Positions 18,437 through 28,171 are shown, counted from the first letter of the stretch. The stretch is 44,272 nucleotides of DNA from Aeromicrobium sp. (GCA_014377785.1 JACMOZ010000399.1:1-44272); one strand, 5' to 3'. Numbers and translations: made by a program. Notes: generated by a model from the sequence alone, not told the origin.

Positions 18437-19384
18437 TCAGTGGGAGAGATGCTCGAGGTCGGACAGGAAGCGCTCGGCATCGAGAGACGCCGCGCAACCG
18501 GTGCCGGCCGCGGTGATCGCCTGGCGATAAGTGTGGTCCACGAGGTCTCCGCTGGCGAAGACGCCGAAGACGTTGGTAGCGGTGGTTCCCGGCTGCACGA
18601 GGACATAGCCCTCGTCGTCGAGCTCGACCTGGCCCTTGAGGAGTTCCGATCGCGGATCGTGGCCAATGGCGATGAATAGCCCGGTAGCGTCGATTCGGCG
18701 CAACTCACTCGTGTTGGTGTCACGCAACGTGATGCCCTCGAGTTTTTCGACTCCGTGGAGTTCGGCAACTTCGGAGTTCCAGGCAAACTCGATCTTATCG
18801 TTGGCGAGGGCGCGGTCCTGCATGATCTTGCTGGCGCGCAATTCGCCTCGACGGTGAACGAGAGTGACCTTGTCGGCGAAACGGGTGAGGAACATCGCTT
18901 CCTCGACGGCGGAGTCGCCGCCGCCGATGACGGCGATGTTCTGGTTTCGGAAGAAGAAGCCGTCGCACGTCGCACACCAACTCACTCCGTGGCCGGACAA
19001 GCGGTCCTCGCCCTCGATCTCGAGTTTGCGATAACCCGAGCCCATGGCGAGGATGATTGCCTTGGCTTTGTATTGGCTGCCGTCGGCGAGGCTGACGGTC
19101 TTGATGTCGCCCTGAAGGTCGACTGCGGTGACATCATCGGAAATAAGTTCGGCGCCGAAGCGCTCGGCCTGGGCGCGCAACTTGTCCATCAGATCCGGAC
19201 CCATGATGCCATCGGGGAAACCGGGGTAGTTCTCGACATCAGTGGTATTCATGAGGGCGCCACCGGCCGTCACCGAACCTTCGAACACCAAAGGATTCAG
19301 GTTGGCGCGTGCTGCATAGACGGCTGCCGTATAGCCGGAAGGCCCGGAGCCGATGATGATCACATTGCGTACGTTGTCGCTCAT
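18437..19384 (-). CDS. trxB: Thioredoxin-disulfide reductase
   Basis: A 315-residue flavoprotein transferring electrons from NADPH through FAD to thioredoxin. The FAD motif [10 protein letters not shown] is at about 12-21. The redox-active C-A-T-C has Cys137 and Cys140 ([10 protein letters not shown]). The NADPH motif [10 protein letters not shown] follows near 156, and the C-terminal FAD segment is [17 protein letters not shown]. The length is typical. A SigR-type promoter candidate lies upstream, fitting thiol-stress control of trxBA as known in Streptomyces. Confidence 0.97.
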   Translation of the reverse strand: MSDNVRNVIIIGSGPSGYTAAVYAARANLNPLVFEGSVTAGGALMNTTDVENYPGFPDGIMGPDLMDKLRAQAERFGAELISDDVTAVDLQGDIKTVSLADGSQYKAKAIILAMGSGYRKLEIEGEDRLSGHGVSWCATCDGFFFRNQNIAVIGGGDSAVEEAMFLTRFADKVTLVHRRGELRASKIMQDRALANDKIEFAWNSEVAELHGVEKLEGITLRDTNTSELRRIDATGLFIAIGHDPRSELLKGQVELDDEGYVLVQPGTTATNVFGVFASGDLVDHTYRQAITAAGTGCAASLDAERFLSDLEHLSH

Positions 19385-19424
19385 GCGGTGTTCTCTCTTT
19401 GGAAGATCTCTCGTTGTACTTTCT

Positions 19425-19452
19425 CAACGAATTCTAGGGTGCGGATATTTCC
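19425..19452 (-). promoter_or_regulatory. Candidate SigR/SigH-type promoter of trxBA
   Basis: On the minus strand GGAAA (19448-19452) is followed after 19 nt by GTTG (19425-19428), about 40 nt before the trxB ATG. The disulfide-stress sigma factors of actinobacteria recognise GGAAT-N18/19-GTT, and trxBA is a classic target. A -10-like TAGAAT within the spacer could serve a housekeeping sigma factor instead. Confidence 0.45.
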
Positions 19453-19478
19453 TCCCGGTGGCGTGCCACCGGTCTCCC

Positions 19479-21047
19479 TCAGGATTTGCCACGAATGCCG
19501 ATTTCGGTGATTTCACCCCGGAATGTTCCTGCCGAAACTTCGGGCAGCTTGGTCAACCAAACCACTATGTGACGGGTCAGCACTCCCGAGGGCAAGGTCA
19601 CCATCGAATCGGAACCGGAATTGCTGACGACCGCAATACGCCGGAGCGAGGCCAATGTCTTCGGCGTGGCCTCGATTTCGGGCGCAGAGGCGTACAAAGC
19701 GAAACTGGTGGGTCGACCCCGAAAGCGAACGTGCACCGAATTGACCTCCCGGGGGCCGCCCAGGTCAACGACGATGCCGACTCCACTCTTGAGTCCGCCC
19801 ATACGCGGGTTGCCGAAATAACTGGACGTGTTCCAAGCGGTGCGCGTGTTGCCGTCGATCGTCAGTTTGGCGTCTTGAGGGCTCTCCGCCTTGTCTGCAC
19901 CCTCGGGGTCGAAGTCGTTGGCCTGAACGATCGGGAGTTGTCGCACCGGTGAGGCATTATCGATGGGACCGGGTACGACGTTGCTCGAACGGCCGACCAA
20001 GAAGGCAATGACGGTCACCAGGGCGATCGTCCCGACGATGCCGAGCAGGATAAGTGCCCGGTCGCCCTTCGTCGCACGCATGGCGCGTTGTTTGTGCCGT
20101 TCGAAAGCCGTTGGCGGAGAGGGCTCGAAGGCCTTAGGGCGGCGTCGTGGAGGATTCATGCCAGGCGGAGGACCGGCCGGAACGATGACCGGGTCGAGTC
20201 GCAACAGATCGGGCGAGGACAGACGGGCCAGACTGGGCTGATCGTCATGGATCGTTTCGTCCTCGCCGGCGAGCCTCAGCGTGTTGGCGATGTCAAGCGC
20301 GGTGCGTAAGGGCGACTCGTGGTTGCGTGGTGGAGTGCCAAGGATACGATCGCACACGGCGTCGATATCTCTGGAAACGCCGGCGCGGACCTGGCGGGGC
20401 CGCAACAAGCGGCCGTGTTCGGTCGGCGCCGCGCGCAAGCCGTCGGTGTGAGCCCCCGGCCAGCGGCTGACGAGACAGGCATAGAGCATTTTGCCCAGCG
20501 CCTCGACATCGGATTGTTCATAAGCCTCGTGGTCTTGCACGGATTCGGGGCTGCCAATGGGAGACAACGCGGACGCGACGCCGAGACCCACGACGCGGAC
20601 GGCCCCGGATTGCTTGAGAAGCACGTGGTGCGGAGTCAACCGGCGGTGATAGACCCCCATTTCGTGGGCGTGGGCAAGCGCTTCGGCGACTTCGGCGACC
20701 ACGGTGGCGGCCCGGCGATTGGGCAGCGGCGACTGAAGTAAAAGTTGATCAAGCGGAAAGGCTCGGGCCCATTCGCGGATGATCAGGTTATGGCCCTTTT
20801 CGGCCTCAACCAGGTCAAGAACTCGAAGGAAACGCGGGTCGGTGACGGCGGTGGACTCGCGAGCGGCCTGAAGGAAGTGGTCGCCGCGGGGATCCGAACT
20901 CGGCAACATTTCGATGCCGACATTGCGGTTGAGGACATTGTCGTGGGCGCGCCACGTCGATGAACCCAGTTTCTCGGTGACGAGATCCTGAAGTTCGTAG
21001 CGGTCGGCAAGGACATCTCCGGAGGCTAAAAGCCGCCTGTCGCCCAT
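19479..21047 (-). CDS. Membrane-anchored pseudokinase with extracytoplasmic discoidin-like domain
   Basis: 522 residues. The N-terminal ~270 show a Ser/Thr-kinase fold (RYELQDLVTEKLGSSTWRAH), but catalytic residues are lost: the VAIK lysine is Glu (NVGIEML), HRD reads HRR (YHRRLTPHHVLL) and DFG is replaced by VGLG. One transmembrane helix follows at about 331-353 (LGIVGTIALVTVIAFLVG). An extracytoplasmic domain of about 150 residues (TIDGNTRTAWNTSS, VDLGGPREVNSVHV) resembles discoidin/F5-8C folds. In Mycobacterium tuberculosis the same parts are fused to MurJ (MviN) and the pseudokinase binds FhaA; here they form a separate gene before murJ's end. AGGAGGGG precedes the ATG. Likely a regulator of lipid II flipping. 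Confidence 0.85.
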   Translation of the reverse strand: MGDRRLLASGDVLADRYELQDLVTEKLGSSTWRAHDNVLNRNVGIEMLPSSDPRGDHFLQAARESTAVTDPRFLRVLDLVEAEKGHNLIIREWARAFPLDQLLLQSPLPNRRAATVVAEVAEALAHAHEMGVYHRRLTPHHVLLKQSGAVRVVGLGVASALSPIGSPESVQDHEAYEQSDVEALGKMLYACLVSRWPGAHTDGLRAAPTEHGRLLRPRQVRAGVSRDIDAVCDRILGTPPRNHESPLRTALDIANTLRLAGEDETIHDDQPSLARLSSPDLLRLDPVIVPAGPPPGMNPPRRRPKAFEPSPPTAFERHKQRAMRATKGDRALILLGIVGTIALVTVIAFLVGRSSNVVPGPIDNASPVRQLPIVQANDFDPEGADKAESPQDAKLTIDGNTRTAWNTSSYFGNPRMGGLKSGVGIVVDLGGPREVNSVHVRFRGRPTSFALYASAPEIEATPKTLASLRRIAVVSNSGSDSMVTLPSGVLTRHIVVWLTKLPEVSAGTFRGEITEIGIRGKS

Positions 21048-21097
21048 TGATGCCCCTCCTGCTGTCCCCGCGCCTCCATGTTAGCGAGGGGGCAAGG

Positions 21098-22747
21098 CTA
21101 TTGAGGGGCGGCGCGACGGCGCAGAAGCGTGCTGACGACGTAGGCCAATTGGTCCATACCCAGAACCTTGGCGCTGCCGACGTATGCGAGCGCACCGAGC
21201 CCGCCTGCGACGAACAACGTAAGGAGACCGCCGGCCGGCCGCGATTGGTCGAGGCCCGCCTGATCGAGGCCGAAGGCCACACCCAGCATCACGGCAGCTG
21301 TGGTGACTGCGGCAAGGGCGAGTTTGCCGCCAAAGACGAACATTTCGCGGTCGAATAGCGGGCCGACGGACCGTGACAGCAACGTCGCGGACAGTATTGA
21401 TCCCACGACGTAGGCGATGCCGTAGGACAACGCGAGCATCATGGCCGCGCGGGCCGGCGGCACCATCGATGTGAGCACAACAGCGGCAGCGATATTGACC
21501 GCGGCGATGACGGTCTGGATGAAGAACGGCGTACGAGTGTTTTCATTCGCATAAAAGCCGCGCAGCATCAAATAGTGGATAGGGAAGGCGATCATCGCTA
21601 GCCCGAAAGCCTGAATGGTGTAACCGATGAGTTCGGTGTTGCCCTTGAGTGAGCCGACAAGTCCGGCGACCGTTCCGGCCTGTCGACCAAGACAGGCGAC
21701 GGTGACAGCGAGGGGGACGACGATGACCAGTACGACGCGGAGGGTGCGTCCGAGCTCGAGTCTGAAGCGTTCATAGCGGTCGTCGGCTGCGAGCGCAGAC
21801 AGCATCGGGATGATAGCCGTCGCCAGCGACACGGTGATGACACCGTGCGGCACCTGGCTGACGAGGAAACCGAGTTCGTAGACCGCCGCGCCCGCGGCTT
21901 CCTTGCCGTCGGCAGCTCCCTCCAGGGTGGCGCGATTGCCGAGCCGGTTGACGACGATGAAGGCGATCTGATTCACGACGATGAACAGAAGCGTCCAGAC
22001 ACCGAGCGAGAAAGTGTGGCTCAGGCCTACGCCACGGAAGTCGAAACGGGCACGAAAACGGAAACCGGCCCGTCGCAGATAGGGCACCAGGACAAGCGCC
22101 TGGAGCGCAATGGCGGCCGTGGAGCCAAGGCCGAGCAGAAGGGACTGTGTGGTGGTGAAGCCGTCGGTGGCGTCGGCGTAGCCGAACACGATCGCATAAA
22201 CGCCGAGGACGGCGCAGGCTGCGATGTTGTTGACGATCGGCGCCCACATCATCGGTCCGAAGCGACCACGAGCGTTGAGGACCTGACCCACGAGGACGAA
22301 GGCGCCGTAGAAGAACACCTGCGGCATACAGAGCCACATGAGCAACTGGGCCGATTGGAGCTGCTGCTCATTGCCGGGGTCGAAAAGGCCACCATCGAAG
22401 AACACGTGCAGCAAAAGGGGTACGGCGAGGACGAGAATCACCGTTGCGGCAGTGAGGACAAGCAGGCCGAGGGTTATGACCCGGTTGGCGTAGGCGTCGC
22501 CCCCGTCCGGGTCGTTCTTCATTGCACGGACGAGTTGAGGCACGAGAACGACATTGAAGATGCCGCCCGCGACGAGAATGTAGAGGGCGTTGGGGACAGT
22601 GTTGGCGTTGTTGAAGATGTCGGCGTTCAGCGACTTGCCGATGACGGCAAACAGCAGCAACAGCCTCACGAAACCGGTGAGGCGCGAAAAAATCGTGCCC
22701 AGCGCCATCCACTTGCTGGCCGCGACGAGATCCTGGCGGTCGCTCAT
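21098..22747 (-). CDS. murJ: Lipid II flippase MurJ (MviN family)
   Basis: A 549-residue MOP-superfamily transporter with about 14 membrane helices that flips lipid II outward for peptidoglycan synthesis. Family landmarks are the N-terminal SKWMALGTIFSRLTGFVRLL, then NTVPNALYILVAGGIFNVVLVPQLVRA and SQVPHGVITVSLATAIIPMLSALAA. The start ATG (22745-22747) overlaps the stop of the DUF6049 gene (ATGA), with GAGGAGGAG upstream, rather than the further ATG-less extension. The pseudokinase gene begins 50 nt after its stop. Confidence 0.93.
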   Translation of the reverse strand: MSDRQDLVAASKWMALGTIFSRLTGFVRLLLLFAVIGKSLNADIFNNANTVPNALYILVAGGIFNVVLVPQLVRAMKNDPDGGDAYANRVITLGLLVLTAATVILVLAVPLLLHVFFDGGLFDPGNEQQLQSAQLLMWLCMPQVFFYGAFVLVGQVLNARGRFGPMMWAPIVNNIAACAVLGVYAIVFGYADATDGFTTTQSLLLGLGSTAAIALQALVLVPYLRRAGFRFRARFDFRGVGLSHTFSLGVWTLLFIVVNQIAFIVVNRLGNRATLEGAADGKEAAGAAVYELGFLVSQVPHGVITVSLATAIIPMLSALAADDRYERFRLELGRTLRVVLVIVVPLAVTVACLGRQAGTVAGLVGSLKGNTELIGYTIQAFGLAMIAFPIHYLMLRGFYANENTRTPFFIQTVIAAVNIAAAVVLTSMVPPARAAMMLALSYGIAYVVGSILSATLLSRSVGPLFDREMFVFGGKLALAAVTTAAVMLGVAFGLDQAGLDQSRPAGGLLTLFVAGGLGALAYVGSAKVLGMDQLAYVVSTLLRRRAAPQ

Positions 22748-24789
22748 GCCGGCTCCTCCTCGCTGCGATGCTGGGTGAACCGGCGGACCATCGCGACAAC
22801 GACGAGCAACGCCGCGAGCCCAATCGCGACCCACAACACTGCGCCGACTGCGCTGGAGCGAACCCTGAAAACGGCCGGAGAACCGACGGGCTTGCCGTCG
22901 GAAGAGATCATCTGGGCGGATAAATAGGTCGAACTCTGTTCTCCTACGTCGACGTTGACGGTGAGTGTATGACGCTCCCCGGCATCGATCGCCGTGGACG
23001 AAATATCAGGAATGGTCAGGGCCGGATTGGACGAATCGAGTCGAACGCCCACCTCGATCGCGTCGCCGGAGTCGTTGCGGATGGTCAGAGGAAACTTGCC
23101 GCTGGAGCTGGAGAGCGTCACCGATTGCGGGCCTTCGATGGCGATTTTGGCCAACTCCTTTTCGGCGCGTGAAGCCGCCGAGCGCGCGATGGCGAGGCCT
23201 GTCGCTCGATTTTTGCGCCATCGGACACTGGTCGCACGGGCTGTGTCTTGGTCGTATCGCACCTGGCTGGCCGATTTGTCGGCCAGGATCGAGTTCAACG
23301 ACTGCGCTTGGGACCGGATCCTGGCGGCGGCGGTCAGTTGGGCGCGCGACAGCGCTGAGGCTTCGGCGGTCGCCGGAAACGATCCCTCGAAGGCGCCCAG
23401 CGGACTGGTCAACAACGTGTCAAGGCTGGCACCGGAGATCCAAGGTGATCGGAACGCAACCGAAAGTTTGCCGGCCGCCCAGTCGGCGCCGGGATCCCAA
23501 TTGGAATCGACAAGGGCGACAGCGTCGGTTTTCGCCGACGGGTCGATCGCCCTCAGGAGGACGGCAAGTGCAGACTCGCTCATGATGCGCTGGCGCAGGG
23601 ACACAACCGATTCCTGGCCGGGCAATCCCTCGTCGATCGCGTCGTCGATGAGCAGGGGCACGGGTCCGCCGTCGGTCTGATATTGGACCAGCGAGCCGTC
23701 ACGCCGGCTCCACCCGTTGACATCATTGGCATTGACGATGACGGGTTGGTCGCCGGGTCCGCGCACAGATTTCAGCAACTCCGGCGTGACACCGAGACGT
23801 GTCGGCCAGGTGATACGCCGGCCGATGAGCCCATACTTGTCGAGCGACGCCGTGGTCGACTTGTCGACGGCTGCCCGGAGTGCGGGTGCGAGATCGGCGT
23901 TTTGTTCGAGCGCGAGTACGTCCGGGCGGTCGAAGCCGACGATCCAGCAACTGCCGTTACGCGCAAGAGTCAACAATTCGTCGAGAAAACTGGTGGCCGC
24001 GGCCACCTGAACGTCCGAGACCTTGACGGTCTTGGCAATGTGGCGCCGGTTGGCGAGATCATCGACGCCGACGAGCAAGGCGGGGTCGACGATGACCGTG
24101 GATTGATTGCTCGACAGGGACCTTGCAAGGTCGAGCAGATTGCGCAGTTGCCCGCCGGTGCCGATCGAGGCGAGGAGTTTGGCGGGGTTCACATAGTTGC
24201 CGTCTGAACCGCGGTAGTCGGGCATCAGGAAGGGCCAGCCGATGGAGGCCGCAATTTTGTCTTTCGGCGCGCTGGAGAGCATGGGAAGGAATGTTGTGGC
24301 CCGGGCGATGGCATCGTTCGAGCGGTTTCCGGCAGCGTCTGTCCCGAGGATTTGGACTCCGACGGGATACACGCCGGCGGCGCCGGAGACTCGGAGAAGT
24401 TCATACGGGACCGTCACCGTGAACGGCCGGGTCTGACCGGCCGGGAGGTCGCCCATCATGTCAATGGCGTCGAGGTCGACTATGCGTTCGCCCGTGTATG
24501 TCGTCGAACTGGAGATTGCGTCATCGAGTTGACTGCGTGACGTATATGGGGCGCGCGCCATCACGAGATAGGCCTGAACGTTGGTCCAGGCGCTTAAGTT
24601 GTTGTTGGTGACCGTTCCGGACATGGTGACGGTCGATCCGGGCTTGAACTGGGCGGGAGTGAGGGCACTGATCCGCACCGAGAACTCGGGTTTGATAGTT
24701 GCCGCCGCGGCGGGGAACCAGGCCAGACCGAGCATCACGAGAACCATCGCCAGGAGCGCCGGCAAGAGTCGACGTCGGTAGGTGCTCAC
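22744..24789 (-). CDS. DUF6049 family secreted/membrane-anchored protein
   Basis: 681 residues. An N-terminal signal peptide (RRRLLPALLAMVLVMLGLAW, cleavage near PAAAAT) leads to a large extracytoplasmic region. This starts with an Ig-like beta domain (ALTPAQFKPGSTVTMSGTVT), then an alpha/beta central part, then a second beta domain near the end (VTLSSSSGKFPLTIRNDSGD). One transmembrane helix (LWVAIGLAALLVVVAMV) and a short acidic tail close the protein. The layout and position before murJ match DUF6049, whose function is unknown to me; the context suggests envelope assembly. It starts at GTG 24789 with only a weak ribosome site, divergent from pcnA. Confidence 0.85.
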   Translation of the reverse strand: MSTYRRRLLPALLAMVLVMLGLAWFPAAAATIKPEFSVRISALTPAQFKPGSTVTMSGTVTNNNLSAWTNVQAYLVMARAPYTSRSQLDDAISSSTTYTGERIVDLDAIDMMGDLPAGQTRPFTVTVPYELLRVSGAAGVYPVGVQILGTDAAGNRSNDAIARATTFLPMLSSAPKDKIAASIGWPFLMPDYRGSDGNYVNPAKLLASIGTGGQLRNLLDLARSLSSNQSTVIVDPALLVGVDDLANRRHIAKTVKVSDVQVAAATSFLDELLTLARNGSCWIVGFDRPDVLALEQNADLAPALRAAVDKSTTASLDKYGLIGRRITWPTRLGVTPELLKSVRGPGDQPVIVNANDVNGWSRRDGSLVQYQTDGGPVPLLIDDAIDEGLPGQESVVSLRQRIMSESALAVLLRAIDPSAKTDAVALVDSNWDPGADWAAGKLSVAFRSPWISGASLDTLLTSPLGAFEGSFPATAEASALSRAQLTAAARIRSQAQSLNSILADKSASQVRYDQDTARATSVRWRKNRATGLAIARSAASRAEKELAKIAIEGPQSVTLSSSSGKFPLTIRNDSGDAIEVGVRLDSSNPALTIPDISSTAIDAGERHTLTVNVDVGEQSSTYLSAQMISSDGKPVGSPAVFRVRSSAVGAVLWVAIGLAALLVVVAMVRRFTQHRSEEEPA

Positions 24790-24853
24790 CCAGCCATGTT
24801 AGTGGCCGTACAGTCACGAGCCCGGCAGGTCATGACGCGTAGAGTATGGCCTC

Positions 24854-26293
24854 GTGCCCATGCCCTCCCTGTCCGCCGACCAAAAGGCACTGATCGACGG
24901 GCTCTTCGACAAGGTTCCGGCTCTCGATGACCTCGGCATGCTTTTTGAGGCGGCCGGTCACGAATTGGCCCTTGTCGGCGGACCTGTCCGCGATGCGTTG
25001 CTCGGCCGGCCCGGCAATGACTGGGACTTCGCCACGTCGGCCACCCCCGAGCAAGTCGAAACACTTGTCTCGTCGTGGGCGGATGCCTTGTGGGACATGG
25101 GACGCGAATTCGGCACGATCGGTCTCCACAAGGACGACGCCCAGTTCGAGATCACGACTTACCGCAGCGATACCTACGACCCCGAGTCCCGCAAACCCGA
25201 GGTGAAATTCGGCGACTCGCTCGAGGGTGATTTGTCGCGGCGCGACTTCGCGGTCAACGCGATGGCGATCCGGATCCCGGGCCGCGAATTCGTCGATCCG
25301 TTCGGCGGTCTCGACGATCTCACCGCCGCACTTCTTCGCACACCGGTGACGGCCGAGCAGTCCTTCGGCGACGACCCCTTGCGGATGATGCGTGCAGCCC
25401 GTTTCGCCGCCCAGCTCGACTTCCGCGCTGCCGATGACGTGGTCGAGGCGATGACGCGTATGGCCGACCGTATTTCCATCGTGTCGGCCGAGCGCATCCG
25501 CGACGAATTCAACAAGGTACTGATGAGCACGCAGCCCAGCGTCGGCTTGCGACTCCTCGTGTCGACCGGTCTCGCCGAACGCGTCATACCCGAATTGCCG
25601 GCGCTCATCCTCGAGCGCGACGAACATCACCGCCACAAGGATGTCTATGAACATTCCCTCATAGTCCTCGAGCAGGCAATGGCTCTTGAGCATCGACTCG
25701 GTGACGCGCCGGATCTGGTGATGCGCCTCTCCGCGCTGCTGCACGACATCGGCAAACCCAAAACGAGGCGTTTTGTGGACGGCGGGCTCGTGACGTTCCA
25801 CCACCACGACGTCGTCGGCGCCAAGCTGGTGCGCAAACGTATGCGGACCATGCGCTACAGCAACGACGAGATCGACCAGGTTGCCACGCTCGTCGAACTG
25901 CATTTGCGGTTCCACGGTTATGGAACGGGCGAATGGACCGATTCGGCGGTGCGGCGCTACGTCCGTGACGCCGGCAGCCAAATCGACCGCCTTCACATCC
26001 TCACCCGGGCCGATTCCACGACTCGAAATCAGAAAAAGGCAAACCGCCTCCAACGCACGTATGACGCTCTCGAGGCGCGCATCGCCGTCCTCGAGGAGCA
26101 GGAGGAACTTCAGTCGATCAGGCCCGATCTCGACGGCAACCAGATCATGAAAATCCTTGGCGTGGCTCCGGGACCGGAGATCGGCAAGGCCTACAAGTTC
26201 CTGCTCGAATTGCGACTGGAGAACGGCCCGATGAGCGAAGACGACGCGGCGACCGCACTCAGGGCTTGGCACCCGTCCTCCAAAACACCGTGA
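24854..26293 (+). CDS. cca: CCA tRNA nucleotidyltransferase
   Basis: A 479-residue class II nucleotidyltransferase that builds or repairs tRNA 3' CCA, here needed because the two tRNAs in the window lack it. The NT domain has LVGGPVRDALLG and NDWDFATSA (catalytic Asp pair). The RRDFAVNAMAIR and DDPLRMMRAARFAAQL segments are diagnostic. An HD-type domain (LSALLHDIGKP) follows in the C-terminal half, as in actinobacterial PcnA. The start is GTG 24854; TAGAGT upstream could be a -10 for a leaderless mRNA. It converges on ino1. Confidence 0.94.
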   Translation: MPMPSLSADQKALIDGLFDKVPALDDLGMLFEAAGHELALVGGPVRDALLGRPGNDWDFATSATPEQVETLVSSWADALWDMGREFGTIGLHKDDAQFEITTYRSDTYDPESRKPEVKFGDSLEGDLSRRDFAVNAMAIRIPGREFVDPFGGLDDLTAALLRTPVTAEQSFGDDPLRMMRAARFAAQLDFRAADDVVEAMTRMADRISIVSAERIRDEFNKVLMSTQPSVGLRLLVSTGLAERVIPELPALILERDEHHRHKDVYEHSLIVLEQAMALEHRLGDAPDLVMRLSALLHDIGKPKTRRFVDGGLVTFHHHDVVGAKLVRKRMRTMRYSNDEIDQVATLVELHLRFHGYGTGEWTDSAVRRYVRDAGSQIDRLHILTRADSTTRNQKKANRLQRTYDALEARIAVLEEQEELQSIRPDLDGNQIMKILGVAPGPEIGKAYKFLLELRLENGPMSEDDAATALRAWHPSSKTP

Positions 26294-26346
26294 GCCTTAC
26301 GGTTTGGCCCTGAATTCCGAGGATCGGGGGCCAAAGCGTAAGGCTC
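26292..26346. terminator. 19-bp palindrome between convergent pcnA and ino1
   Basis: GAGCCTTACGGTTTGGCCC (26292-26310) pairs with the inverse copy at 26328-26346 with one mismatch, loop 17 nt. The left arm starts inside the pcnA stop codon. There is no U-tract, so it may be a terminator or a member of the palindromic intergenic elements seen elsewhere in the window. Confidence 0.65.
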
Positions 26347-26370
26347 AACGAGTTGATGAGGCTACTTCTC

Positions 26371-26439
26371 AGCGTTCCACGTCACCGCGGCAAGCCGCTT
26401 TGCAGCCTGCGTAATCCCTAGCGTTCCACGTCACCGCGG
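26371..26439. repeat. 20-bp direct repeat duplicating the ino1 3' end
   Basis: AGCGTTCCACGTCACCGCGG occurs exactly at 26371-26390 and again at 26420-26439, 49 bp apart. On the minus strand the gene-proximal copy encodes the final ino1 residues Arg-Gly-Asp-Val-Glu-Arg. The distal copy encodes the same peptide, followed by TGA instead of TAG. Confidence 0.9.
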
Positions 26440-27497
26440 ATGTAGGCCTCGAGGCTTTCGCGACCGAGGTCGTCGGGACGCTGCTCCGGGGGCGACTTCA
26501 TCAGGTAGGACGAGGCCGACAGCAGTGCGCCGCCGATGCCGCGGTCCTTGGCGATCTTCGCCGCGCGGATGGCATCGATGATGATGCCGGCCGAGTTGGG
26601 CGAGTCCCAGACTTCGAGTTTGTATTCGAGATTCAGTGGAACGTTGCCGAAGGCGCGGCCCTCGAGGCGGACATACGCCCACTTGCGGTCATCGAGCCAC
26701 TGGACGTAGTCGCTGGGACCGATGTGGACGTTCTTCGCACCGAGATCGTGTTTGAGGTTCGACGTCACGGACTGCGTCTTGGAGATCTTCTTGGACTCAA
26801 GACGGTCACGCGCGAGCATGTTCTTGAAGTCCATGTTGCCGCCGACGTTGAGCTGGTAAGTGCGGTCGAGCACCACGCCGCGGTCTTCGAACAACTTGGC
26901 CATGACACGGTGCGTGATGGTTGCGCCGACCTGGCTCTTGATGTCGTCGCCGATGATCGGGACGCCGGCGTCTTCGAACTTCTTGGCCCACACGGGGTCC
27001 GAAGCGATGAACACGGGGAGCGCGTTGACGAAGGCAACCTTGGCGTCGATGGCGCACTGGGCGTAGTACTTGTCGGCCTGTTCAGAACCCACCGGAAGGT
27101 AGGAAACGAGGACGTCGGCCTTGGTGTCCTTGAGGACCTGGACGATGTCGACGCCGTCGCCGTCGGCTTCTTCGATTGTTTCGCGGTAGTACTTGCCGAG
27201 GCCGTCGAGAGTGTGTCCGCGCTGGACGATGATGCCCGTCGGGGGAACGTCGGCGATCTTGATGGTGTTGTTTTCGCTCGCCTGCGTTGCCTCGGAGAGG
27301 TCGAAGCCGACCTTCTTGGCATCGACGTCGAAAGCGGCGACGAATTCGACGTCGTTGACGTGGTATTCGCCGAACTGAACGTGCATGAGTCCGGGGACAG
27401 TGCCGTCGGGGTCGGCGTCCTTATAGAACTCGACACCTTGGATCAGTGACGTGGCGCAGTTGCCGACGCCAATAATTGCTACCCGTATTGAACCCAT
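26418..27497 (-). CDS. ino1: Inositol-3-phosphate synthase
   Basis: A 359-residue NAD-dependent enzyme turning glucose 6-phosphate into myo-inositol 3-phosphate, the first step to phosphatidylinositol and mycothiol. The N-terminal Rossmann motif is [11 protein letters not shown]. Family blocks include [36 protein letters not shown] and [30 protein letters not shown] lies directly before the ATG. It is downstream of padR on the same strand by 29 nt, so PadR may control both. Confidence 0.96.
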   Translation of the reverse strand: MGSIRVAIIGVGNCATSLIQGVEFYKDADPDGTVPGLMHVQFGEYHVNDVEFVAAFDVDAKKVGFDLSEATQASENNTIKIADVPPTGIIVQRGHTLDGLGKYYRETIEEADGDGVDIVQVLKDTKADVLVSYLPVGSEQADKYYAQCAIDAKVAFVNALPVFIASDPVWAKKFEDAGVPIIGDDIKSQVGATITHRVMAKLFEDRGVVLDRTYQLNVGGNMDFKNMLARDRLESKKISKTQSVTSNLKHDLGAKNVHIGPSDYVQWLDDRKWAYVRLEGRAFGNVPLNLEYKLEVWDSPNSAGIIIDAIRAAKIAKDRGIGGALLSASSYLMKSPPEQRPDDLGRESLEAYIRGDVER

Positions 27498-27526
27498 GGG
27501 TTCTCCTCCATTTGAGTTGTCATCAG

Positions 27527-28132
27527 TTATTTTGATGAATCTGGCTTTGATGTGTCTGGCTTTGATGTGTCTTCCGGTGGGTCCTGATAGCCACCGGAGC
27601 GTTCGCGTTCGATCAGTTCGGTGAGCCAGCCCACTTCGCGTTCGACCGATTCGAGACCGTGACGCTGAAGTTCCAGGGTGTAGGCATCGACCCGCTCACG
27701 CCCGCGCTGTGCCGAAAGACGCACGCTTTCGAGGCGGTCTTCCAGCCGGCTGCGCCGGCCTTCGAGGATTCTTACCCTGGTCGGCGACGCGGTACGCGCG
27801 AAAAAGGCGAACCGGATACCGAAGTTGTCGTCGTCCCAGCTGGCAGGTCCGGACTCCTCCAGGCTCTGAGTAAAACGCTCTTTGCCTTCGGCAGTCAGTT
27901 TGTAGACGATACGTGCGCGTCGTCCACGGGCCGGGACGTCTTTTTGCTCGGTAGCCACGATGTAGCCGGCCTTGCCGAGTGCTTTCAGGCAGGGATAAAG
28001 CGTTCCGTATGACAACACGCGACCCCAACCCAGCAGGGAATTGAGCTGCTTGCGCAGTTCATACCCGTGCATGGGCGCGTCGTGCAGCAGTCCGAGGACT
28101 GCGAGCTCGAGCGCTGCGCCGCGTTTCGACAT
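27527..28132 (-). CDS. PadR-family transcriptional regulator
   Basis: A 201-residue regulator. The N-terminal winged helix has the PadR pattern [20 protein letters not shown], then [16 protein letters not shown] and the wing [18 protein letters not shown] coiled-coil C-terminal domain (about 110-185, [17 protein letters not shown]) suits dimerisation. The tail consists of short repeats ([14 protein letters not shown]) encoded by tandem 15-bp units. Located before ino1 and divergent from a PBP gene, as in many actinobacteria. A near-perfect palindrome upstream is a likely autoregulatory operator. Confidence 0.92.
   Translation of the reverse strand: MSKRGAALELAVLGLLHDAPMHGYELRKQLNSLLGWGRVLSYGTLYPCLKALGKAGYIVATEQKDVPARGRRARIVYKLTAEGKERFTQSLEESGPASWDDDNFGIRFAFFARTASPTRVRILEGRRSRLEDRLESVRLSAQRGRERVDAYTLELQRHGLESVEREVGWLTELIERERSGGYQDPPEDTSKPDTSKPDSSK
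27531..27575. repeat. Three tandem 15-bp units at the padR 3' end
   Basis: TTTGATGAATCTGGC (27531-27545), TTTGATGTGTCTGGC (27546-27560) and TTTGATGTGTCTTCC (27561-27575) follow each other. The unit length keeps the frame and produces the repeated (D-T/S-S-K-P) tail of the regulator. Confidence 0.9.
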
Positions 28133-28171
28133 GACTTGCCTGTCAGTTTGATTTGCCCAAATTCACATTTG

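Noticed and set aside
24830-26272. 480-codon open frame opposite the CCA-adding enzyme gene
   Set aside because: Mirror frame of a well-supported gene in high-GC DNA; its product has no domain and low-complexity composition.
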